A DNA stretch of 20,915 bases, from positions 1-20,915 of the forward strand of contig DATKIY010000187.1 of the NCBI GenBank assembly GCA_035543875.1, written 5' to 3'. The translations under genes and the position numbers were made by a program. Within the stretch, counting starts at the first letter, position 1; every line of letters begins with the position of its first letter. Shown piece by piece: positions 14,915 to 20,915 of this stretch. The notes under the pieces are model-generated. The model did no database searches. It was not told the DNA's origin and saw only the letters and a list, made by a program, of their open reading frames with translations. This DNA comes from DATKIY01 sp035543875 (GTDB taxonomy: Bacteria > Actinomycetota > Actinomycetes > JAHEKZ01).

Positions 14915-14936
14915 CTGTATAGTGATTTCCATACTG
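14915..14936. promoter_or_regulatory. Imperfect inverted repeat and -10-like element between hppD and the Lrp/AsnC gene
   Basis: CTGTAT - ten A/T-rich bases - ATACTG, five of six arm positions complementary. It lies in the 159-base divergent gap in a locally AT-rich patch. TATAGT (14918-14923), a good -10 for the plus-strand regulator gene, overlaps the left arm; no good -35 is seen upstream of it. Lrp/AsnC proteins typically bind such loose AT-centred inverted repeats in their own promoter region, so this is a candidate operator for autoregulation and hppD control. Confidence 0.35.
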
Positions 14937-14955
14937 TTCCGCCTTCTCTCGCCTG

Positions 14956-15465
14956 ATGGGACCAACTATGGAGCATTCGGTCGACGCCCTTGATGCCGCG
15001 TTGCTTTCGTTGTTTGCCGCAGAGCCGAGAGTTGGGGTCCTTGAAGCTTCCCGCCGACTCGGCATCGCGAGGGGAACGGTGCAAGCGCGCCTGGATCGGC
15101 TCAGCAGCCGGGGAGTAGTTCGCGGCTGGGGTCCCGACATCGATCCGGCCGCGCTTGGCTATCACGTGGCTGCATTCGTCACGCTGGAAATCAGCCAACG
15201 AGGACATCGCTCCATCGAGCAGGCGCTCGTTGGAATTCCCGAGGTGCTTGAGGTCCACACGATCACCGGCACCGGCGACATGTTGGTGCGAGTCGTCGCA
15301 CGAACCAACGCCGATCTACAACGAGTCGTGGACGACGTACTGGCGGTCGATGGTGTTGATCGATCGAACATGGTGATCGCCTTGGCAAACGGGGTCCCTT
15401 ACCGAACTGGACCCCTGGTCGAACGATCGGCTCAGCTCGCAGCGGACCCGAAGCAAACGAAATAG
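14956..15465 (+). CDS. Lrp/AsnC family transcriptional regulator
   Basis: DNA-binding regulator that usually senses an amino acid or aromatic acid. The N-terminal helix-turn-helix lies about residues 10-60 (LDAALLSLFAAEPRVGVLEA, then LGIARGTVQARLDRL as recognition region). The C-terminal RAM/ACT-like ligand domain follows: YHVAAFVTLEISQ, VLEVHTITGTGDMLVRVVA and VDRSNMVIALA. The 169-residue length is normal. The start may be the ATG at 14956 or the ATG at 14968 (MEHSVDALDAAL), which has GGGA six bases before it. Divergent from hppD, which suggests control of tyrosine degradation by tyrosine, phenylalanine or 4-hydroxyphenylpyruvate; the effector is not readable. Its stop lies 14 bases from the convergent stop of the ABC ATPase gene, with no terminator visible between. 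Confidence 0.9.
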   Translation: MGPTMEHSVDALDAALLSLFAAEPRVGVLEASRRLGIARGTVQARLDRLSSRGVVRGWGPDIDPAALGYHVAAFVTLEISQRGHRSIEQALVGIPEVLEVHTITGTGDMLVRVVARTNADLQRVVDDVLAVDGVDRSNMVIALANGVPYRTGPLVERSAQLAADPKQTK

Positions 15466-15479
15466 CCGAATCGACGAAC

Positions 15480-16256
15480 CTAAATCCGCCCTGCCTTGTG
15501 AACCCTGGCCAAAAACTGCTGCGTCCGCGCCTCTTGCGGGTTGCCAAACAACTGGTCCGGCTCACCGAGTTCGGCGACAACTCCCTGGTCCAGAAACGCA
15601 ACGCGAGTGGCTATTTCGCGGGCGAACGACATCTCGTGGGTAGCCAAGATCATGGTCAAGCCCGCGTCTTTCAGCTCACGGATCACGTCGAGAACTTCAC
15701 CGACCAGCTCTGGATCCAACGCTGATGTGATCTCGTCGAAGAGCATGATTTTCGGCTGCATCGCCAAGGCTCGAACTATTGCCACGCGCTGTTGTTGCCC
15801 ACCCGAAAGTCGGTCTGGGTACTCAGCGGCGCGGTCGGCCAGACCGAAGCGCTGTAATAGCGAAGACCCTTCTTCTTCCGCCTGCTTACGCGGATGGCCA
15901 AGCACTTTACGCGGAGCCAGCGTGATGTTCTCGAGAACTGTTAGGTGAGGAAACAGGTTAAAAGACTGGAAGACAATCCCGACTTTGCGTCGGACCTCGT
16001 TCGCGTTGAAACCGGGCCACGAAATGTCAGTACCGTCGAGCAAGATTGACCCAGAATCAATGGTTTCCAGCAGGTCCACACACCGCAGCAGCGTCGACTT
16101 CCCACTACCGGACGCACCAATCAAAGTGACGACCTCGTGGTCATCTACGTCGAGCGAAACTCCGCGTAGAACGGCGTTTTCGCCAAAGGCTTTGTGGACG
16201 CTCTGCACCCGCAGGACTCCGACTCCGGTGTCGTGGCTCCCCCCGACGTCCTTCAC
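15480..16256 (-). CDS. Polar amino-acid ABC transporter ATP-binding protein
   Basis: Cytoplasmic ATPase subunit of an amino-acid importer of the GlnQ/HisP type, 258 residues. Walker A GASGSGKS (47-54), Q-loop FQSFNLFPHLTV (96-107), signature LSGGQQQR (150-157), Walker B IMLFDE (170-175), D-loop SALDPE and H-loop His207 (ATHEMS) are all present. The residue after the Walker B Glu-containing stretch is Ile in DEITSALD where DEPTSALD is usual; this is seen in some polar amino-acid ATPases and should not abolish activity. The GTG start overlaps the permease stop as GTGA (translational coupling). Third gene of the SBP-permease-ATPase operon. Confidence 0.95.
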   Translation of the reverse strand: MKDVGGSHDTGVGVLRVQSVHKAFGENAVLRGVSLDVDDHEVVTLIGASGSGKSTLLRCVDLLETIDSGSILLDGTDISWPGFNANEVRRKVGIVFQSFNLFPHLTVLENITLAPRKVLGHPRKQAEEEGSSLLQRFGLADRAAEYPDRLSGGQQQRVAIVRALAMQPKIMLFDEITSALDPELVGEVLDVIRELKDAGLTMILATHEMSFAREIATRVAFLDQGVVAELGEPDQLFGNPQEARTQQFLARVHKAGRI

Positions 16257-17104
16257 AGGCCCGCCCCCGAACTTTGGCTCCGTTGTCGCTGTCGTGCCGC
16301 GATCCAGTCGGCATACCTAGTCATTGGAACGGTTAGTAGGATGAAGAACAACGAGGCGACGATGTAGGGCGTGTAGTTGAACTTTGAGTTCGCGTAGATT
16401 GCGGCGGCGCTCATTAGCTCGATCGGGCCGAGAAACGACACCAGCGCAGTGTCTTTTTGCAACGAGATGAAATCGTTCAGCAATGGCGGTATCACCCGCC
16501 TCGTGGCTTGCGGCAACACCACGTGGCGTAAACCTTGGTAACGGTTCAAACCTAGCGCCCGTGCGGCCGCGGCCTGACTGGGATGCACCGATTCAAGCCC
16601 CGCACGGAACACCTCGGACACGTAGGCGGAATACGACACTACGAGTGCGGCCCAACCCCAAAATAGAGGTTCATTTGTAACGCCTTGAAGGTTCAACGCC
16701 GGGATTCCAAACCCGAAGAGGAAGATGAGGAGAATTGTCGGAATTCCACGCACAATGTCGGTGTACAAGGTCGCGACAATGCGTAGCGGCGCAAGAATCG
16801 GTGCGGTCAGTCCTCGCAAGACGGCGATGAGAAGGGCCACGAGCAAGACCACCGGTTCCGCGGTGAGGAAGAGTTTCAAAGTCAGCCAAAACCCATCGAC
16901 CAGGCTGGGGAAAGCACGCCTGGCATCAACGGGGTTAAGAAACGACTCCTTTACCGCGGGCCACCCAGGGGACTGCAAAATCACAACCACTGCCGCGCCG
17001 AAGACAACGACCGTGCTCAGGCTGGCGATCAGCAGGTCACGTCGCCGCTTCTTGCGGATGACCGTCTCACGCGCTGGATCGGTGACCAGTGTCACTAGAT
17101 CCAC
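16253..17104 (-). CDS. Polar amino-acid ABC transporter permease (HisM/GlnP type)
   Basis: Inner-membrane subunit, 283 residues. Hydrophobic segments are visible around 26-45 (LLIASLSTVVVFGAAVVVIL), 72-95, 107-133, 146-160, and near the C-terminus (YIVASLFFILLTVPMTRYADW). The cytoplasmic EAA loop that docks on the ATPase reads SAYVSEVFRAGLESVHPSQA followed by ARALGLNRYQ. The segment LQKDTALVSFLGPIELM is typical of amino-acid permeases. A single permease gene suggests a homodimeric channel. The GTG start is 51 bases after the binding-protein stop; an internal GTG three codons later is an alternative. Confidence 0.93.
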   Translation of the reverse strand: MDLVTLVTDPARETVIRKKRRRDLLIASLSTVVVFGAAVVVILQSPGWPAVKESFLNPVDARRAFPSLVDGFWLTLKLFLTAEPVVLLVALLIAVLRGLTAPILAPLRIVATLYTDIVRGIPTILLIFLFGFGIPALNLQGVTNEPLFWGWAALVVSYSAYVSEVFRAGLESVHPSQAAAARALGLNRYQGLRHVVLPQATRRVIPPLLNDFISLQKDTALVSFLGPIELMSAAAIYANSKFNYTPYIVASLFFILLTVPMTRYADWIAARQRQRSQSSGAGL

Positions 17105-17155
17105 CTGCTTTTCATCACCTCGGTCGCCGACGAAGCCTCATTCCATGACCCGACG

Positions 17156-18022
17156 TCAGCCGAGGACTGGGGCGTCGACGTAGTCACGCATCCACTTGTC
17201 CGTGATCTTCACGAGCTCTTGCGACTCTTGCAAGAACTTAATCGAAGCGTTCACGCAGCCGACCAGGGGATTGTCTTTTTGTAGGACCAATCCCCAGCGA
17301 TCGGCGATTTCATCACCGGGAAGCTGACCAACGACGACGCCATCAATTTTAACCGTGGCGAGGTAGAGCGTTGTTGGAAGGTCTGTGACAAATACGTCGA
17401 TCTGACCGTTTTCCAAAGCATGAGTTGCGTCGGACGTGCTTTGGTACACGGCAACGTCTTGCGTCGGTGCGATCTGGGCCTCGACCTGCGGCTGCGCCGT
17501 CGTCGCCGACTGAACTCCAATCTTGGCGTCCTGTAGGTCAGCCAGTGTTGTGGCACTGGAGAACGGGCTGTCCTTCATCACCAAGGCGGCGTTGGCAGCT
17601 TCGTAGTACGGGTCGCTGAACGTGACAGCACGTTCTCGCTCAGGAGTTATCCCGATCTGGTTGATTGCGAAGTCATAGTCCTTCTCACCAGGAGCAAACA
17701 GCTTGTTGAACGGTGCGTAGGTCCACTCAACTTGCGACGCATCAAAACCCATTTGCGCAGCGACCGCGTATGCGGTTGCTGACTCGAAGCCCTTGCCATT
17801 GGTCGGGTCGTTGTGCAGCACATACGGCGGATAGGCCGGATTGCTCGTCGCGACAGTGAGAACGCCGTCTTGCTTGGTCGTGATGTTGTCGCAGGCGTTA
17901 GCTCCCGAGGCTGCGGGTGTTGGAGAAGCGTCCTTCTGGGCGCAGGCCGCTAGCGAAGTCGCGGCAATGAGAGCGACGACAGCGCCAGTGATAGCACGGA
18001 CGGCGGGCTGGACGGTGCGCAT
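17156..18022 (-). CDS. Amino-acid ABC transporter substrate-binding lipoprotein
   Basis: Extracellular solute-binding protein family 3, 288 residues, anchored through Cys27 of lipobox SLAAC. The two-lobe fold is marked by LTVATSNPAYPPYV (55-68), GITPERERAVTFSDPYYEA (124-142), LQDAKIGVQSATTAQ and GQIDVFVTDLPTTLYL. R129 and D214 align with the residues that in HisJ-type proteins grip the alpha-carboxylate and alpha-amino groups, so the ligand is most likely an amino acid. The side-chain pocket cannot be read confidently. GGAGG six bases before ATG. First gene of the three-gene operon; 117 bases separate it from the MFS gene upstream, where I see only a weak 5-bp hairpin. Adjacent tyrosine catabolic genes make an aromatic substrate tempting but unproven. 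Confidence 0.93.
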   Translation of the reverse strand: MRTVQPAVRAITGAVVALIAATSLAACAQKDASPTPAASGANACDNITTKQDGVLTVATSNPAYPPYVLHNDPTNGKGFESATAYAVAAQMGFDASQVEWTYAPFNKLFAPGEKDYDFAINQIGITPERERAVTFSDPYYEAANAALVMKDSPFSSATTLADLQDAKIGVQSATTAQPQVEAQIAPTQDVAVYQSTSDATHALENGQIDVFVTDLPTTLYLATVKIDGVVVGQLPGDEIADRWGLVLQKDNPLVGCVNASIKFLQESQELVKITDKWMRDYVDAPVLG

Positions 18023-18139
18023 AAAGCCTCCGGGACATGCGGGCCGACGAGCAAGAAGTCGACACCCTGGTGAACGACGCCCGAAGCCTACCCGCGAGCC
18101 ACCAGACCGGGCCGGAACGGTCCCAAATCGAGATCGAAC

Positions 18140-19546
18140 TTAGGCGGTGACCCGCTCTCGTGGCCGGACACGAGGTGAAATCGCCGTGGCGAAGACCGCC
18201 AGTGCCACCATGACAGCAAAGATCAACACGTAGACGTCGCCGTCTTCCCCTGCGGCCGAGTGACCGGCAGCGAAGATGACACCACCAAGTCCGGTACAGG
18301 CGATGACCCCCAACGAGTCCGCCATCTGAAGGGCTGCCGAGTTGATTCCCTGCTCCTCCGGAGCGGAGAGCTCGAGCAGCAGAACTCCGAGGGATCCGTA
18401 CAGGATTCCCATTCCAAACGAGCCGACACTCCAGGTCAAAACGATGAGCCACCAGGGAAAGTCCTGGAACACGATCAAAGCGCTGGTCGCGATACCCAGA
18501 GCAGTCATCGCACTCCCCACCTCAACGAGCCGGTAGCGAGGGGTTCGGGTCGTTGGTCGACCCTGGTACCAAGACCCAAGAAACCAGCCAACGGCCGCAC
18601 CCGATAGAGCGCCGCCGGCAAGCGCGTAGGAAAGATTTCGCTCGCTCACAAGCAGCAGTGGGATAAACCACTCGGTGGCGAAGAAAGCACCTGCGAAGAA
18701 CCCGCGCAGCATGACCACCGTCGGCAGGCCGCGGCGAAGCTGAAATGCTCCCTTTGGCAGCAACTGCGGGACGCTGATCCAAAGCATGACGACAGCCGGG
18801 AGTGCGATCAGCAGTCCGATCGGGTCGAGTCGCTGGCCCGCATACTGCAACAGACCCGCGCCGATTGCGGCAAGAAATGCCAGCCGCTTACGACCCTTCA
18901 GTGGTTCGGTGTCGGCGTCCGGCGCGATGTGCAGTGACTTCAACCGCGGGATGAGCACTAACGAGACCGGTAGCAAAAGCAACAGCACACCGAAGAAGAC
19001 CCACCTCCAGCCCACGGTCTCGGTGACGACTCCGGCGATGACTGGACCAGTGATGCCTGGGACAACCCAGGCCCCCGAGAGAGCGGTGAACACACGTGGT
19101 CGCAGGGACTCTGGATACGCGCGGCCGATCACGACGTAGAGCGCGACAATGACGCCGCCGAATCCCAATCCTTGCAATGCACGACCACCGAGTAGAACCA
19201 GCATGGTCGGAGCAGAGCCGGAGATGATGAGTCCGCCAACGAAGATTCCAAGGCCGGTGGTCAGCGGCGGTAGCGGGCCACTGCGATCGGCCCACCCGCC
19301 TGCGGTCGCCATCGCGAAAAGACTGGCCACAGCGAAAGCCGTGGATCCCCATCCGTAGAGGGTCAGGCCATCCAGGTCACGCGCCGCTGCAGGCATAGCG
19401 GTGATGACACCCATGCCTTCAAACGCAGCGATCGTCATGATCGCGACGATGCCTAACGTGAGCGCGCGGTACTGGCCACCGAAAATGCTTCCCACCGACG
19501 TTCGATCGGCGTTAGTGGTCACATGTTCAGGGTATGCGGACGGCAC
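18140..19546 (-). CDS. Major facilitator superfamily transporter (tandem paralogue 1)
   Basis: Integral membrane transporter of 468 residues with many hydrophobic helices. It opens with ALTLGIVAIMTIAAFEGMGV after a short polar N-terminus, has the MFS loop motif as GGWADRSGP, and an antiporter-like stretch GAWVVPGITGPVIAGVV. A central region RRGLPTVVMLRGFFAGAFFA and GWFLGSWYQGRPTTR is shared almost word for word with the next gene. The pattern is that of drug-efflux-type MFS proteins, but the substrate is unknown. GTG start with no clear Shine-Dalgarno, five bases after the stop of the paralogue upstream, so expression probably depends on read-through. Later in-frame GTG codons (codons 9 and 18) could be the true start. 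Confidence 0.88.
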   Translation of the reverse strand: MPSAYPEHVTTNADRTSVGSIFGGQYRALTLGIVAIMTIAAFEGMGVITAMPAAARDLDGLTLYGWGSTAFAVASLFAMATAGGWADRSGPLPPLTTGLGIFVGGLIISGSAPTMLVLLGGRALQGLGFGGVIVALYVVIGRAYPESLRPRVFTALSGAWVVPGITGPVIAGVVTETVGWRWVFFGVLLLLLPVSLVLIPRLKSLHIAPDADTEPLKGRKRLAFLAAIGAGLLQYAGQRLDPIGLLIALPAVVMLWISVPQLLPKGAFQLRRGLPTVVMLRGFFAGAFFATEWFIPLLLVSERNLSYALAGGALSGAAVGWFLGSWYQGRPTTRTPRYRLVEVGSAMTALGIATSALIVFQDFPWWLIVLTWSVGSFGMGILYGSLGVLLLELSAPEEQGINSAALQMADSLGVIACTGLGGVIFAAGHSAAGEDGDVYVLIFAVMVALAVFATAISPRVRPRERVTA

Positions 19547-19551
19547 TACGG

Positions 19552-20915
19552 CTATGCATGGGCCAACCCGCTCCGTGGAGTTACTCGGCCGGCCACAAGC
19601 GTCGCCGCTGCGGCCAACGCCGCAGTAACTGCGAAGATGCTGATGTAGACGACCGATTCAGTACCTGTGTCGCTATGTCCGGCGGCGAAGATGGCGCCGG
19701 CGATCCCCGTGCTCACAATCGCGCCAACCGAGTCAGCCACCTGCAGCCCAGCTGCGTTGACTCCCTGGTCAGCTACGGCAGACAAGTCCAGCAGTAGCAC
19801 ACTTAACGAGCCGTACACGGTACCCATCCCAAATGCCGCGACGCCCCAGGTAGCAATCGTGACCACGGGAGGAACGGCGGGAACGACGACGAGCGTCGTG
19901 AGCACTATCCCGACGCACACCATCAACGAGCCGAGCCGCACCAATGACTCGCGAGTTCTTCTGGTGGTCGGCCGCCCTTGGTACCAGGATCCGATGAACC
20001 ATCCGACCGCGGAGCTGGAGATCGTTATGCCAGCGACGGCGCTAGCCAAGCCTCGTCCCTCGACAAGGAGTAGCGGAATGAACGCTTCCGAGGCAAAGAA
20101 AGCACCGGCAAGAAGACCCCTCTCCGCTATTACCGTCGGCAGACCCCGACGCAGTCGTAGCGTGCCGCGTGGCAAAAGCCGGGGAACGCTCAGTGCGACC
20201 AGGGCCAGAGCTAACGCCAGCGTCGGAATGCTCCAAAGGTTTAGTCGTTGCCCAGAGAACTGGATCAGCGCGGTACCGATCGCGGCCATGGCAGCCAACC
20301 GGATACGGCTGCGTTCAGGTCGGTAGCCCGGGTCGCCCGGAAGGTCCAGCCTCGTCATTTGAGGAATTAGGAGCACCGCGATGGGGATCATCAGGATGAC
20401 CACTGCAAAGAACAGCCAACGCCATGACAGGGTGTCGGCGAACACGCCAGCGATAGCCGGTCCGAGCAACCCGGGAATGATCCACGCGCCGGATAGCGCA
20501 GTAAACATTCGAGGTCGCATCTGTTCGGGGAATGCGCGCCCGATCAACACGTAGACGGCAACAATGACTGCGCCAGAGCCAAGGCCTTGGACAGCTCGTC
20601 CGGCCAGGAAGATGTTCATCCCAGGCGCGAAGCCAGCCAAAAGCGTCCCTAGGGCAAACGTTGCGCTTCCAATGAGTAATGGCCGGACTGGTCCGAACCG
20701 GTCAGCCGACTCGCCTGCAATGACATTTGCAAACAAGAAGGTGGCGACGAACGAGGTAAACGTCCAAGCGAAAAGCGGTAGCCCACCGAGCTCGCGTACT
20801 GCCACCGGCATCGCAGTGACGACACCGGTTGCCTCGAAGGCATTGACTGAGTCGATGGCGATGACCCCAATGGTCAACGCACGCAGCTCTGGCGAGAAAA
20901 TGCTTCCGCCCGAAG
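19552..20915 (-). CDS. Major facilitator superfamily transporter (tandem paralogue 2, 5' end cut by window end)
   Basis: Close paralogue of the neighbouring MFS gene. A TTG at 20875-20877 could open the frame, but the reading continues upstream to the window edge as SGGSIFSPELRALTIGVIAI. This aligns with SVGSIFGGQYRALTLGIVAI of the paralogue, so the true start lies outside. Shared motifs are AGESADRFGP (loop motif), FTALSGAWIIPGLLGPAIAGV, LRRGLPTVIAERGLLAGAFFA, GWFIGSWYQGRPTTR and a matching C-terminal end. Substrate unknown. At least 453 residues are visible. The five-base spacing to the downstream copy indicates one transcript. Confidence 0.88.
   Translation of the reverse strand, partial: SGGSIFSPELRALTIGVIAIDSVNAFEATGVVTAMPVAVRELGGLPLFAWTFTSFVATFLFANVIAGESADRFGPVRPLLIGSATFALGTLLAGFAPGMNIFLAGRAVQGLGSGAVIVAVYVLIGRAFPEQMRPRMFTALSGAWIIPGLLGPAIAGVFADTLSWRWLFFAVVILMIPIAVLLIPQMTRLDLPGDPGYRPERSRIRLAAMAAIGTALIQFSGQRLNLWSIPTLALALALVALSVPRLLPRGTLRLRRGLPTVIAERGLLAGAFFASEAFIPLLLVEGRGLASAVAGITISSSAVGWFIGSWYQGRPTTRRTRESLVRLGSLMVCVGIVLTTLVVVPAVPPVVTIATWGVAAFGMGTVYGSLSVLLLDLSAVADQGVNAAGLQVADSVGAIVSTGIAGAIFAAGHSDTGTESVVYISIFAVTAALAAAATLVAGRVTPRSGLAHA

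Noticed and set aside
18105..18122. Hairpin GACCG-N8-CGGTC as terminator of the MFS genes
   Set aside because: Only five paired bases and no T-tract; this could easily occur by chance.
20875..20877. TTG as the true start of the outer MFS gene
   Set aside because: Upstream in-frame residues align with the paralogue N-terminus up to the window edge, so the gene is cut rather than starting here.

Overview
The window looks like chromosome from a high-G+C Gram-positive bacterium (Actinomycetota). The evidence is a clpS / DUF2017 / mec / cysO / cysM / murI run in the same order as Mycobacterium tuberculosis Rv1331-Rv1338, frequent GTG and TTG starts, lipoproteins with classical lipoboxes, and actinobacterial-type homogentisate genes. 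I cannot name a genus. Seventeen complete genes and two edge-truncated genes are packed with no gap above about 160 bases. I see no tRNA, rRNA, CRISPR array, insertion sequence or phage gene.

Left part (1-3207, all minus strand): a sulfur/proteostasis run read clpS -> DUF2017 -> mec -> cysO -> cysM -> murI (cut by the window start). CysO carries activated sulfur on a C-terminal Gly-Gly, CysM uses it with O-phosphoserine to make a CysO-cysteine adduct, and Mec releases cysteine. A perfect 54-bp palindrome fills the cysM-murI junction. Divergent from clpS is a long PLP enzyme of the cysteine-desulfurase/aminotransferase class V superfamily (3298-5046). Two secreted GH18-type glycoside hydrolase paralogues (5028-8372) run tail-to-tail against it.

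Middle part (8372-15465): a tyrosine/homogentisate catabolic island. It holds hmgA (minus), divergent from an unrecognised 290-residue protein coupled to fahA (plus), then, convergent with fahA, an M1 metallopeptidase, a small lipoprotein and 4-hydroxyphenylpyruvate dioxygenase (minus), with a divergent Lrp/AsnC regulator. The steps 4-hydroxyphenylpyruvate -> homogentisate -> maleylacetoacetate and fumarylacetoacetate -> fumarate + acetoacetate are all encoded. No recognisable maleylacetoacetate isomerase is present, and the unknown protein sits exactly where that enzyme would be expected. This is the most interesting observation in the window.

Right part (15480-20915, all minus strand): a polar amino-acid ABC importer (lipoprotein binding protein, permease, ATPase) preceded by two tandem paralogous major-facilitator transporters, the outer one cut by the window end. 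The importer may feed amino acids to the neighbouring catabolic island, but its substrate cannot be read from sequence alone.
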